A stretch of DNA of 64,000 bases. Source: Rugamonas sp045984285. Its GTDB lineage: Bacteria > Pseudomonadota > Gammaproteobacteria > Burkholderiales > Burkholderiaceae_D. The translations under genes were made by a program, and so were the position numbers. Below the pieces are notes generated by a model. The model worked only from the letters and a program-made list of their open reading frames with translations, made no database searches and was not told where the DNA came from. The stretch spans positions 708,947 through 772,946 of the forward strand of contig NZ_JBJQIK030000001.1 of NCBI RefSeq assembly GCF_045984285.3, written 5' to 3'. This document shows positions 24,648 through 36,831 of this stretch, one piece after another. Position 1 is the first letter of the stretch; every line of letters starts with the position of its first letter.

Positions 24648-25460
24648 ATGAGCGTGTTTCAGATCAGCGAGCAGGAGTTCGCACAGTTCCAGCGCTTTAT
24701 CTTCGATATTGCCGGCATCAGCATGTCGTCGGCGAAGAAGGCGCTGGTGAGCGGACGGCTCGCCAAGCGCCTGCAGCATCATCAGCTTTCCAGCTATACC
24801 GAATATTTCAAGCTGCTCTCCGCCGGCCAGGCGCCGGAGGAAGTGCAGGTGGCGGTGGACCTGCTGACCACCAATGAAACCTATTTCTTCCGCGAGATGC
24901 GCCATTTCGAGCTGCTGCGCGAGGCGGCGCTGGCGCGGCCTGCGGGCAGCCGCAACACGCCGTTCCGGGTGTGGAGCGCGGCCTGTTCTTCCGGAGAGGA
25001 GCCGTACAGCATCGCCATGGTGCTGGCCGACTGCCTCGGCAACAATCCCTGGGAAGTGGTGGCCTCCGATATCAGCACCCGGGTGCTGCAGCGTGCGCGC
25101 AACGGCCACTATCCGATGGAACGCGCCCAGCATATCCCGCAGGACTACCTGCGCCGCTTCTGCCTGAAGGGCATCGGCGACCAGCAGGGAACGCTGCTGG
25201 TGGAGCGCGCACTGCGCAACCGCGTGCAGTTCCGCCAGGTGAACCTGAATACGGCGCTGCCCGACCTGGGCAGCTTCGACGTGATCTTCCTGCGCAATGT
25301 GATGATCTACTTTAACGGCGAAACCAAGCGCCAGGTGGTGAACCGCGTGGTGGCGCCGCTGCGCCGCGGCGGCTATTTCTTTATCGGGCATTCCGAAAGC
25401 CTGCACGAGGTAAGCGATGCCGTGCGCGCGGTGATGCCTTCTGTCTATAGCAAACCCTGA
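24648..25460 (+). CDS. cheR: Chemotaxis receptor methyltransferase CheR
   Basis: A protein of 270 residues. The N-terminal helical domain is followed by the linker LLTTNETYFFRE and an S-adenosylmethionine-binding domain (VWSAACSSGEEPYSIAM, later FDVIFLRNVMIYF). It methylates receptor glutamates for adaptation. The two receptors encoded upstream end in pentapeptides that fit its docking pocket. Stop and cheB start share a base (TGATG). Confidence 0.96.
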   Translation: MSVFQISEQEFAQFQRFIFDIAGISMSSAKKALVSGRLAKRLQHHQLSSYTEYFKLLSAGQAPEEVQVAVDLLTTNETYFFREMRHFELLREAALARPAGSRNTPFRVWSAACSSGEEPYSIAMVLADCLGNNPWEVVASDISTRVLQRARNGHYPMERAQHIPQDYLRRFCLKGIGDQQGTLLVERALRNRVQFRQVNLNTALPDLGSFDVIFLRNVMIYFNGETKRQVVNRVVAPLRRGGYFFIGHSESLHEVSDAVRAVMPSVYSKP

Positions 25461-26539
25461 TGAAGCAGATCAATGTGATGGTGGTCGATGATTCGGCCGT
25501 GGTGCGCAAGGTGGTGAGCGCCATGCTGGAATCGGCGCCCGGTATCAAGGTGCTGCATGCGGTGTCCGACCCGCTGCTCGCCATCGAGCGCATGAAACAT
25601 CAATGGCCGGACGTGATCGTGCTGGACGTGGAGATGCCGCGCATGGACGGCATCACCTTCCTGCGCAAGATCATGAGCGAGCGTCCCACGCCAGTGATCA
25701 TCTGCTCCACGCTGACGGAGAAGGGCGCGCAGACCACGATGGCGGCATTGGCGGCGGGCGCCGTCTCCATCATCACCAAGCCCAAGCTGGGCCTGCAGGA
25801 GTTCCTCAAGGAGAGTGCCGACGAGCTGGTTGGCGCGGTGCGCGCGGCGGCGGTAGCCAATGTGCGCCGCCTGGCGGCGCGCGCCACGGTGCCGCTGGAA
25901 GCGACCGTCAAGCACACGGCCGACGTCATCATGCCTTCCGTGCCGGAAGGGCGCGGCACGCTGCAGACCACGGAGCGCGTGGTGGCCATCGGCACTTCCA
26001 CCGGCGGCACCCAGGCGCTGGAAGAAGTGCTGACGGCGCTGCCGCGCGTGACGCCGGGCATCGTGATCGTGCAGCACATGCCGGAAAAATTCACGGCCGC
26101 CTTCGCGGCGCGGCTCAATGGCCTGTGCCAGATCCGCGTGGCCGAAGCGCGGCACGGCGAGCGCGTGCTGCCGGGCCAGGCGCTGATTGCGCCGGGCGGC
26201 AAGCACATGCTGCTGCGGCGCGACGGCGCGCAATATTATGTGGACGTGATCGATGGGCCGCTCGTCAACCGGCACCGGCCCTCGGTGGATGTGCTGTTCC
26301 GTTCCGTGGCGCGCCATGCGGGCGCCAATGCGATGGGCATCATCATGACCGGCATGGGCGACGACGGCGCGGCCGGCCTGCTGGAAATGCGCAAGGCCGG
26401 CGCGCGCACCGTGGCGCAGGACGAAGAGAGCTGCGTGGTGTACGGCATGCCGAAGGAGGCGGTCAAGCGCGGCGCGGTCGAGAAAACGGTGGCGCTGAAG
26501 GCCATCGACAAGGAAATCGCGTCCTACCGCAGCCTCTGA
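25460..26539 (+). CDS. cheB: Chemotaxis response regulator protein-glutamate methylesterase CheB
   Basis: A protein of 359 residues. The N-terminal receiver domain has Asp10-Asp11 and phosphoacceptor Asp56 in IVLDVEMPRMDG. The C-terminal methylesterase domain shows the serine in AIGTSTGGTQAL, the histidine in VQHMPEKFT and the aspartate in GMGDDGAAG. It removes receptor methyl groups when phosphorylated by CheA. No CheD gene follows, unlike many comparable operons. It is the last gene of the operon and meets the diguanylate cyclase gene tail to tail. Confidence 0.96.
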   Translation: MKQINVMVVDDSAVVRKVVSAMLESAPGIKVLHAVSDPLLAIERMKHQWPDVIVLDVEMPRMDGITFLRKIMSERPTPVIICSTLTEKGAQTTMAALAAGAVSIITKPKLGLQEFLKESADELVGAVRAAAVANVRRLAARATVPLEATVKHTADVIMPSVPEGRGTLQTTERVVAIGTSTGGTQALEEVLTALPRVTPGIVIVQHMPEKFTAAFAARLNGLCQIRVAEARHGERVLPGQALIAPGGKHMLLRRDGAQYYVDVIDGPLVNRHRPSVDVLFRSVARHAGANAMGIIMTGMGDDGAAGLLEMRKAGARTVAQDEESCVVYGMPKEAVKRGAVEKTVALKAIDKEIASYRSL

Positions 26540-26540
26540 G

Positions 26541-26562
26541 GCCCGGCTATTCCAGGCCGGGC
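26541..26562. terminator. Hairpin between convergent cheB and diguanylate cyclase genes
   Basis: GCCCGGC (26541-26547) pairs with GCCGGGC (26556-26562) around an eight-base loop. It overlaps the end of the minus-strand gene and lacks a T-tract, so it is a weak or Rho-assisted 3' end. Confidence 0.35.
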
Positions 26563-27515
26563 GGCTGGGCGATGGCGCGGTTGCGGCCGAGCCGCTTGGC
26601 GGCGTACAGCGCGTGGTCGGCGGCGCCGATCAGCGAGCCGGATTCCATCGGGTATTCCGGCGTCAGCGTGGCGATGCCGATGCTGACGGTGATCTGTTTC
26701 AGGTCGCCGCCCGCATATTCATGCGGGATCTGCTGGCCGATGATGCGCATGCGGATGGCCTGCGCCATCTGCAGCGCCTGCGAGGCGTCCGTATCCGGCA
26801 GGATCATCGCAAACTCCTCCCCGCCATAGCGCGCCAGCACATCGGTGGAACGCTGCAGCATCGAGGCCATGGCCGCCGATACGCGGATCAGGCAGTCGTC
26901 GCCCTGCTGGTGGCCGTAGTGGTCGTTGTAGGGCTTGAAGTAGTCGATATCGATCATCAGCAGCGACAGGAAGGCGCCATTGCGCTTGGCGCGGCGCAGC
27001 TCCTTGTCGATGGCCATGTCGAAATAGCGGCGGTTGGCCACGCCCGTCAGGCCGTCGGAGAAGGTTTGCGTGCGCAGCAATTCGGTCTGCTCGCGCAGCA
27101 GCTTCTCGCGCGCCGCGGCCATGCTCACATCGTGCAGCTGGATCAGGCAGTAGCGCGCTTCGCCCGGCACATCCACCGGCGTGACGTTGATGGCCTGCTG
27201 CATGCGCTCGCCGCGCGCCTGGGCGGCGGGATTGCTGAACAGGGGGAGGGGCGCCTTGTTCAGCGTGGGCGACAGCAGCGAAGCGAAATTGTTGTCCAGC
27301 ACCTGGCGCACGGCCGCTTCCACGCGCAGGCCGCGCAGCTCGGGGAACAGTTCGAACAGATTGCTGCCGACCGCCTGGTGCTGGTCCCAGCCGCTATGGC
27401 GCACCATCCATTTGTTCCACAATACGATGCGCTGTGCGCTATCGAGCACGATGGCGCCGATGCTGACGGATTCCAGAACGCTTTCCAGCAGTTGCAGGCG
27501 ATTCGGTTCTGCCAT
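26547..27515 (-). CDS. Diguanylate cyclase with N-terminal PAS-like domain
   Basis: A protein of 322 residues. An N-terminal PAS-type segment (about 10-125, SIGAIVLDSAQRIVLWNKW) precedes a GGDEF domain. The active-site loop reads RYGGEEF and an RSTD inhibitory site lies five residues before it, so the enzyme should be active and product-inhibited. It makes c-di-GMP from GTP. There is no membrane segment. It is the third gene of the CheY-CheC-cyclase operon, two bases after the CheC stop, so its activity is probably tied to the chemosensory output. Confidence 0.93.
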   Translation of the reverse strand: MAEPNRLQLLESVLESVSIGAIVLDSAQRIVLWNKWMVRHSGWDQHQAVGSNLFELFPELRGLRVEAAVRQVLDNNFASLLSPTLNKAPLPLFSNPAAQARGERMQQAINVTPVDVPGEARYCLIQLHDVSMAAAREKLLREQTELLRTQTFSDGLTGVANRRYFDMAIDKELRRAKRNGAFLSLLMIDIDYFKPYNDHYGHQQGDDCLIRVSAAMASMLQRSTDVLARYGGEEFAMILPDTDASQALQMAQAIRMRIIGQQIPHEYAGGDLKQITVSIGIATLTPEYPMESGSLIGAADHALYAAKRLGRNRAIAQPPGLE

Positions 27516-27517
27516 GC

Positions 27518-28156
27518 TCAGTGTTGCCCCATGGCGCGCGCCAGATAGAGATTGATCTGCTGCTTCAGGTCGTGCAGGGCGGAGACGTCGAGGATGAAGG
27601 CAACGTAGCCGTGGATCTGGTGCTTCTCCAGGATGAAGTCGATGTGCAGCATCAGCACCACGGTATCGGCGCGCTGGCCGGAGGCGCTGAGGATTTCGTC
27701 GCTGGTGCCCACATGGTAGACGGGCAGGGAGCCGGTGAGTTCCTGCTGGAAGATATTGGCGAGCGTGCCGACGCAGGAATTCAGGATGATGTTGCCGATT
27801 TCGCTCATTGCCTCCTGTTCCATCTCCGACAGCGCCTGCAGCGGCACCGCCTCGCCCACCATCAGGCGCACGATTTCCAGGCTCTTATCTTCCGGGAACA
27901 TGAGGATGGCTTCGGTCTGGAAGGCGCCGTCGAAATGCTGGCTGACGCCGCAAATGCGTTCGCTGCCGCCGCCCGCGCGGTGCGCATCGGCCAGCAGCTG
28001 GGCCGCTTCGGCGCGGCTGAGGAAACTGATCGAAGGCACCGACATCGTGACCTCTTCGCTGACGATGGCGCTCATCGAGGCCGCCGCCTGGCCCACCCCG
28101 ATGTTGAAAATTTCAACCAGGGCGTCGTGTTCCAGTTCGCTCAGTTCGACCTTCAT
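27518..28156 (-). CDS. CheC-family CheY-phosphate phosphatase
   Basis: A protein of 212 residues with the doubled active-site helix of the CheC/CheX/FliY group: HDALVEIFNIGVGQA near the start and EQEAMSEIGNIILNS in the middle, each with the ExxN pair. Both sites look intact, as in bifunctional CheC. It should dephosphorylate a CheY-like protein, most simply the one encoded directly upstream, with which it overlaps by 4 bases. CheC is less common in proteobacteria than CheZ, and no cheD partner is visible in this window. Confidence 0.88.
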   Translation of the reverse strand: MKVELSELEHDALVEIFNIGVGQAAASMSAIVSEEVTMSVPSISFLSRAEAAQLLADAHRAGGGSERICGVSQHFDGAFQTEAILMFPEDKSLEIVRLMVGEAVPLQALSEMEQEAMSEIGNIILNSCVGTLANIFQQELTGSLPVYHVGTSDEILSASGQRADTVVLMLHIDFILEKHQIHGYVAFILDVSALHDLKQQINLYLARAMGQH

Positions 28157-28524
28157 CGCGTTTCCAAGGGCGCCAGCAGGCGCGCGATACGCTCGGCCGT
28201 GATCGGCTTTTCCATGAAGCCCACGCCGAGGTCTTCGGCGCGCACGCGCGTGGCGTCCTGCACATTGGCGGTCAGCAGGGAGATATGGGCGGCAGGCAGC
28301 AGCTTGCGCAGTTGTTCGGCGGCGGCCACGCCACCCATGCCGGGCATATTCACGTCCAGCACGACCAGGTCGGGCTGCAATGCCCCGGCTTTTGCCAGCG
28401 CTTCCTCGCCGGTGGCGGCTTCTTCGATCGTCCAGTCGGCATGCATGGCCAGAATGTATTGCTTCGCCATCAGGCGCGACACGCGGCTGTCGTCAACGAT
28501 CAGTACGACTGGGGTTGGAACCAT
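28153..28524 (-). CDS. CheY-like single-domain response regulator
   Basis: A protein of 123 residues with one receiver domain: acidic pair in LIVDDSRVSR, phosphoacceptor aspartate in LVVLDVNMPGMGG, and the lysine in GFMEKPITAERI. It is first gene of a three-gene minus-strand operon (regulator, CheC, diguanylate cyclase), with a 4-base overlap into cheC. It is probably phosphorylated by the CheA of the convergent operon and reset by the CheC beside it. Confidence 0.9.
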   Translation of the reverse strand: MVPTPVVLIVDDSRVSRLMAKQYILAMHADWTIEEAATGEEALAKAGALQPDLVVLDVNMPGMGGVAAAEQLRKLLPAAHISLLTANVQDATRVRAEDLGVGFMEKPITAERIARLLAPLETR

Positions 28525-28691
28525 GTCTCACTCATGTACTTTGCTTTTCGGGATGGACCATTTTCTCATATCGCCGCAAGCCGGGTGTGTATAAATTTCT
28601 GAAATTTGTTGCTCATTCGTAATATTTGGCGGCTGGAGGGCAGCTGCTTCCGGTAAAATGGCGGGATTCCTGCCTTATTATTTTTGCACTC

Positions 28692-29369
28692 ATGACTCAA
28701 GACGAACTGAAACAAGCGGTCGCCCGCGCGGCCATCTCCTACGTGGTTGAGGGAGAAATCATTGGCGTGGGCACCGGCTCCACGGCCAATTTCTTCATCG
28801 ACGAACTGGCGAAGATGAAAGACCGTATCAAGGGCACCGTGGCGTCCTCCGAAGCGACGGCGGCGCGCCTGCAAGGCCATGGCATTCCGGTGTTCGACCT
28901 GAACGAGGTAGCGGAGATTGCCGTCTATATCGACGGCGCGGACGAAATCAATGCCATGGGCGCCATGATCAAGGGCGGCGGCGCAGCGCTCACGCGCGAG
29001 AAGATTGTGGCCTCGGTGTCGAAGCAGTTCGTCTGCATTGCCGACGGCTCCAAGCTGGTGGAAACGCTGGGCAAGTTCCCGCTGCCGGTGGAAGTGCTGC
29101 CGATGGCGCGCAACGCCGTGTTCCGCAAGCTGGCGGCGCTGGGCGGCCAGCCCAGGGTGCGCACGAAGGCCGGTTCGGACGAGATCTTTGTTACCGATAA
29201 CGGCGGCAACATCATCGATGTGGCGGGCCTGTCGATCGCCGATCCGGTAGCGCTGGAGACCCAGATCAACCAGATGGCCGGCGTGGTGGCGGTCGGCCTG
29301 TTTGCGGCGCGTGGCGCGAACGTCTGCCTGCTGGGCACGGCGGACGGCGTGCGCACGCTGAAGTACTGA
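28692..29369 (+). CDS. rpiA: Ribose-5-phosphate isomerase A
   Basis: A protein of 225 residues from the ATG at 28692. It has the substrate-binding stretches GVGTGSTANFFIDEL and DGADEIN and the catalytic region KGGGAALTREKI. It interconverts ribulose and ribose 5-phosphates in the cytoplasm, supplying nucleotide synthesis and the non-oxidative pentose phosphate pathway together with tal. No clear ribosome site precedes the start; an upstream frame extension is rejected because family members begin near this methionine. It is followed one base later by a lipoprotein gene. Confidence 0.96.
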   Translation: MTQDELKQAVARAAISYVVEGEIIGVGTGSTANFFIDELAKMKDRIKGTVASSEATAARLQGHGIPVFDLNEVAEIAVYIDGADEINAMGAMIKGGGAALTREKIVASVSKQFVCIADGSKLVETLGKFPLPVEVLPMARNAVFRKLAALGGQPRVRTKAGSDEIFVTDNGGNIIDVAGLSIADPVALETQINQMAGVVAVGLFAARGANVCLLGTADGVRTLKY

Positions 29370-29370
29370 G

Positions 29371-29742
29371 ATGAAGCGCCTGGCACTGCTGCTGATGGCG
29401 GGCGCGCTGAGCGCCTGCGCCTGGATGCCCGCCATGCCCTGGCAGGAGCAGGCTGCCGAAAGCCGTGCGCCGCTGGCACGCAAGGCGGCGGCGCCGGCTA
29501 CCGCCAGCGACGGCACGCCCATCGCGCGCCACGAGGGCACGGAGATCCAGAAAGTGGAGTTCAGGCCGGGCGTATCGTCGGCCACGGTGGAAAGGCTGGC
29601 CAGGACGGCAGGCTGCGAAGGCGGCTTGGGGGCGGGACTGGTGTCGGAACCAGGGCCAGTGGAGGTCTACCGCATGGCCTGCAGCAACGGCCGCACTTTC
29701 CTGGCCCGCTGCGAGCTGCGCCAGTGCAAACCCATGAAATGA
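29371..29742 (+). CDS. Small lipoprotein of unknown function
   Basis: A protein of 123 residues opening with a lipoprotein signal and lipobox (ALSAC, Cys16). The mature part is alanine-rich at first. It contains four cysteines in a compact C-terminal domain (GCEGG, MACSNG, ARCELRQCKP) that may form two disulfide bonds in the periplasm. It begins one base after the rpiA stop, so it is co-transcribed, though no functional link is evident. I do not recognise the family. Confidence 0.75.
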   Translation: MKRLALLLMAGALSACAWMPAMPWQEQAAESRAPLARKAAAPATASDGTPIARHEGTEIQKVEFRPGVSSATVERLARTAGCEGGLGAGLVSEPGPVEVYRMACSNGRTFLARCELRQCKPMK

Positions 29743-29743
29743 A

Positions 29744-29770
29744 AACGGCGCCCGGGGCGCCGTTGTTTTA
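29744..29770. terminator. Bidirectional terminator between the lipoprotein gene and yggX
   Basis: AACGGCGCC (29744-29752) pairs with GGCGCCGTT (29756-29764) around a three-base loop. GTTTT follows on the plus strand and TTTTC on the minus strand, so it can close both convergent genes. Confidence 0.75.
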
Positions 29771-30040
29771 CGCGGTGGGCGGTACGTAGCCCGCTGCGGC
29801 ATCGGCGCCGTCGCCGAAGAAGTGCTTCTCCATCTGCGCCGCCAGGTATTTGCGGGCGCGCAGGTCGGCCAGGTTCAGGCGGTTTTCGTTGATCAGCATG
29901 GTCTGGTGCTTGAGCCAGCCGTCCCATGCTTCTTTCGACACGGATTCATAGATCTTCTTGCCGATTTCGCCGGGCACGGGCGGGAAAGCCAGGCCTTCGG
30001 CTTCCTTGTTCAGTTTGATGCAATGGACGGTACGGGCCAT
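29768..30040 (-). CDS. yggX: Oxidative-damage protection / Fe(2+)-trafficking protein YggX
   Basis: A protein of 90 residues. It starts MARTVHCIKLNKEAEGL, with the conserved cysteine at position 7, and contains SKEAWDGWLKHQTMLINENRLN, diagnostic for the family when read as two adjoining blocks. It is thought to handle labile iron and protect iron-sulfur enzymes from oxidation. The start at 30040 is chosen over a longer frame because AGGAGC lies 8 bases upstream and the family begins here. It is downstream of argA by 35 bases. Confidence 0.93.
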   Translation of the reverse strand: MARTVHCIKLNKEAEGLAFPPVPGEIGKKIYESVSKEAWDGWLKHQTMLINENRLNLADLRARKYLAAQMEKHFFGDGADAAAGYVPPTA

Positions 30041-30075
30041 CTGTGCTGCTCCTAAAGCGTGTTCTGAAACCGCCA

Positions 30076-31386
30076 TTATAAGGTTTTAACGAGAACCTGG
30101 GATTTGCGCTGCCAGTTATACATGTGCTGGCGGTCCTTCGGCAGCGCGTCCACGGTGGCGGGCACGAAGCCGCGCTTGATGAACCAGTGCGCGGTGCGCG
30201 TGGTAAGCACGAACAGCTTGGTGATGCCGCTGGCGCGCGCGCGGTTCTCCATGTGCTTGAGAATGCGTTCGCCGTCGCCCTGGGCCTGCACTTCCGGATT
30301 GACGGTGAGGCAGGCCATTTCCGCCATCTTCTCTTCCGGGAAGGGGTAGAGGGCGGCGCAGCCGAAGATCACGCCATCGTGCTCGATGACGGAGAAGCGG
30401 TCGATCTCGCGTTCAATCAGTTCGCGGCCGCGCTTGACCAGCGTGCCGTCGGCTTCCAGCGGTTCGATGAGCTTGAGAATCCCGCCAACGTCCTCAATTG
30501 AGGCCTGGCGCAGCGATTCGAGGTTCTCGTGCGAGATCATGGTGCCCACGCCGTCGTGGGTGAACAGTTCCAGCAGGGCCGAGCCGTCCATGGCGAAGGG
30601 CACGATGTGGGAACGCTCCACGCCGTTGTCGCAGGCCTTGATGCAGTGGCGCAGGTAGAAGGCGGTGGCATCGGGCAGGAAGCCGGCCTGCAGCACGGCT
30701 TCGGCCTGGTGCGAGGACAGTTCGCGGATTTCGACGCCGGCGGCATCCGTCATCATCTCGGTTTCGGTGATGAAGATCAGCTTGTCCGCATGCAGGGCGA
30801 TGGCGGCGCTGCAGGCCACGTCTTCCATGGTCAGGTTGAAGGCCTCGCCGGTCGGCGAGAAGCCCAGCGGCGACAGCAGCACCAGGCCGTCCGAACCGAG
30901 GATGGAGTGGATGGTTTCGGCATCGACCTTGCGGGTCACGCCGGTCAGTTCCAGGTCCACGCCGTCGATCACGCCCAGCGGCTTGGCGGTAATGAAGTTG
31001 CCGGAAATGATACGGATCGCCGCATGCGACATCGGCGTGTTCGGCAGGCCCTGGCTGAAGGCGGCTTCGATATCGAGGCGCAGTTCGCCCGCCGCCTCCT
31101 TGGCGCATTCCATCGCGGCCGGGTCGGTGATGCGGATGCCGTTGTGGAAGCGGCCTTCCACGTTACGCAGGGCCAGCTGCTCGGCCACCTGCGGGCGCGA
31201 GCCGTAGACCACGGTGACGTTGATGTCCAGCGCGTGCAGCAGGGACAAATCGTGGGCCAGCACCTGCAGGGCGCCGGCGGCGACCAGTTCCCCGGGGAAG
31301 GCGACCACGAAGGTCTTGCCGCGGAAGGCGTGGATGTAAGGCGCGACGGAACGCAGCCAGTGGACGAATTCGACGGGGTTTTCCAT
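30076..31386 (-). CDS. argA: Amino-acid N-acetyltransferase (N-acetylglutamate synthase)
   Basis: A protein of 436 residues, the length of classical ArgA. The N-terminal part is an amino-acid-kinase-like domain that binds the arginine feedback signal. The C-terminal GNAT domain (about 290-430) contains EVQAQGDGERILKHMEN, the acetyl-CoA loop. It catalyses the first step of arginine biosynthesis. A consensus TATAAT ends 7 bases before the ATG at 31386, so the mRNA probably starts almost at the start codon; a frame extension three codons upstream would begin inside that -10 element. It is divergent from hrpA. Confidence 0.94.
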   Translation of the reverse strand: MENPVEFVHWLRSVAPYIHAFRGKTFVVAFPGELVAAGALQVLAHDLSLLHALDINVTVVYGSRPQVAEQLALRNVEGRFHNGIRITDPAAMECAKEAAGELRLDIEAAFSQGLPNTPMSHAAIRIISGNFITAKPLGVIDGVDLELTGVTRKVDAETIHSILGSDGLVLLSPLGFSPTGEAFNLTMEDVACSAAIALHADKLIFITETEMMTDAAGVEIRELSSHQAEAVLQAGFLPDATAFYLRHCIKACDNGVERSHIVPFAMDGSALLELFTHDGVGTMISHENLESLRQASIEDVGGILKLIEPLEADGTLVKRGRELIEREIDRFSVIEHDGVIFGCAALYPFPEEKMAEMACLTVNPEVQAQGDGERILKHMENRARASGITKLFVLTTRTAHWFIKRGFVPATVDALPKDRQHMYNWQRKSQVLVKTL

Positions 31387-31393
31387 GCGCCGC

Positions 31394-31399
31394 ATTATA
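31394..31399 (-). promoter_or_regulatory. Consensus -10 element immediately upstream of argA
   Basis: On the minus strand the hexamer is TATAAT and lies 7 bases from the argA ATG, which predicts a leaderless or near-leaderless transcript. The -35 region is weak. No ribosome site fits between the hexamer and the ATG. Confidence 0.55.
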
Positions 31400-31440
31400 A
31401 TTCGCTGCGCGGTTTTCGCAGCAAAACTATGTAAAAAACA

Positions 31441-35826
<4,386 letters not shown>

Positions 35827-35832
35827 GCTGGA

Positions 35833-36567
35833 TCAGATGCGGTCCTTGTCCGGATCGATGCTGGTGTTCTGGTTCGACAGGCCGCCGACCTGGTTGACGT
35901 TCTTGTCGGTCATGTCGGACTGGCTGCTGCCCAGGTCGAGGCTGCTGCCCTGGTTCAGGGTGCTGCTGCGCTGGTCAAGGCTGGTACCCTGGTTCATATC
36001 GGTGCCGCTGCGGTTCAGGTTGCCGCTGCTGCTGCCGCTCTGGGTGGACATGCCGCTGGACGAACCGAGGTTGCCGCTGCTGCCGCTCATCGAGCCGCTG
36101 GAGCCGCTTTGCATGGTGCTGGTGCCGCTGCCCATCACGCTGCCGGTGGAGGTCATCTGGCCCGGCATGGCCTGCTGGGTGCCGTAGAAGCCGTGCACCT
36201 GGCTGCCGAATTCAGCGCTTGCCATATCCGGCCAGCGGTCCTTGTCGAAGCCGGGCGCGTTTTCCAGTTTTTCCTTGCTGCAGTCGAGGATGAAGCGCTT
36301 GTTCACGGTATCCAGCTGCAGCGCCTGCCACGGCACGGCAAACAGCTTGTCGCCCATGCCCATGATGCCGCCGAAGGACAGCACGGCATAGGCGATCTGG
36401 CCGCTCTGCATATCGATCATGATTTCCTTGATGTCGCCAAGATCTTCCTCCTGGCGGTTATAGACATCTTCGCCCATCAGGGTATCGGCGCCCATCAGGC
36501 GCGGGCCGGGGCCCTGACTGTCATTGTCGCGATAAATGCCAAAGGGGTCTCGGTCGAGGTAGCTCAT
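35833..36567 (-). CDS. PRC-barrel protein with Ser/Gly/Asn-rich tail
   Basis: A protein of 244 residues. A PRC-barrel (about 25-118, with GADTLMGEDVYN, GDIKEIMIDMQSGQIAYAV split over two strands, and FAVPWQAL) is followed by a tail of about 100 residues. The tail is rich in Ser, Gly, Met and Asn, with repeats such as SGSMSGSSGNLG, and is likely disordered. Such proteins appear in stress-adapted soil bacteria; the function is unknown. A closely related short paralogue without the tail lies at 55628-56047. The ATG at 36567 has AGGAG upstream and matches the paralogue start. It meets hrpA tail to tail. Confidence 0.85.
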   Translation of the reverse strand: MSYLDRDPFGIYRDNDSQGPGPRLMGADTLMGEDVYNRQEEDLGDIKEIMIDMQSGQIAYAVLSFGGIMGMGDKLFAVPWQALQLDTVNKRFILDCSKEKLENAPGFDKDRWPDMASAEFGSQVHGFYGTQQAMPGQMTSTGSVMGSGTSTMQSGSSGSMSGSSGNLGSSSGMSTQSGSSSGNLNRSGTDMNQGTSLDQRSSTLNQGSSLDLGSSQSDMTDKNVNQVGGLSNQNTSIDPDKDRI

Positions 36568-36700
36568 TTGTTGTCTCCTGTGATTCGTAAAACCAATCGG
36601 AAAACCGCCGTATTGCCTGCCGCCGGCGGAGCGATTTTCAGCATAGCGCAAGCCCATTTTTCGCGTCCTTGCCCCAATTCAACAGTGCGCGCGTACTGCC

Positions 36701-36747
36701 GAGCCCGTGTCCACCTTGGGGGCAGGCACCAAGGTGGACACGAGCTC
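36701..36747. repeat. Long inverted repeat with TGGGGnCAG core, copy 1
   Basis: Arms CGTGTCCACCTTGG (36706-36719) and its exact complement (36729-36742) surround a nine-base loop. With one mismatch the pairing extends to GAGC/GCTC at 36701-36704 and 36744-36747. The centre contains TGGGGGCAGGCACC (36717-36730). It lies 50 bases upstream of the imuA LexA box and shares its core with two other palindromes in the window. Confidence 0.8.
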
Positions 36748-36796
36748 ATCTGTTAAAACCTGGCAGGTAAACCTTGCAAAATCCGGCCGCACGGAG

Positions 36797-36816
36797 TACT
36801 GTATGTATGTACAGTA
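36797..36816. promoter_or_regulatory. LexA box of imuA-imuB
   Basis: TACTGTATGTATGTACAGTA has the CTGT-N8-ACAG LexA core and a nearly palindromic AT-rich interior. It lies 16 bases before the imuA ATG, so LexA binding should block transcription until DNA damage. Confidence 0.92.
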
Positions 36817-36831
36817 TTTGATTCCATTGCC

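Noticed and set aside
28525..28600. Possible sigma-28 promoter before the minus-strand CheY gene (GGCGATAT on the minus strand)
   Set aside because: The -10 has two mismatches to GCCGATAA and no TAAA-type -35 lies at the proper distance.
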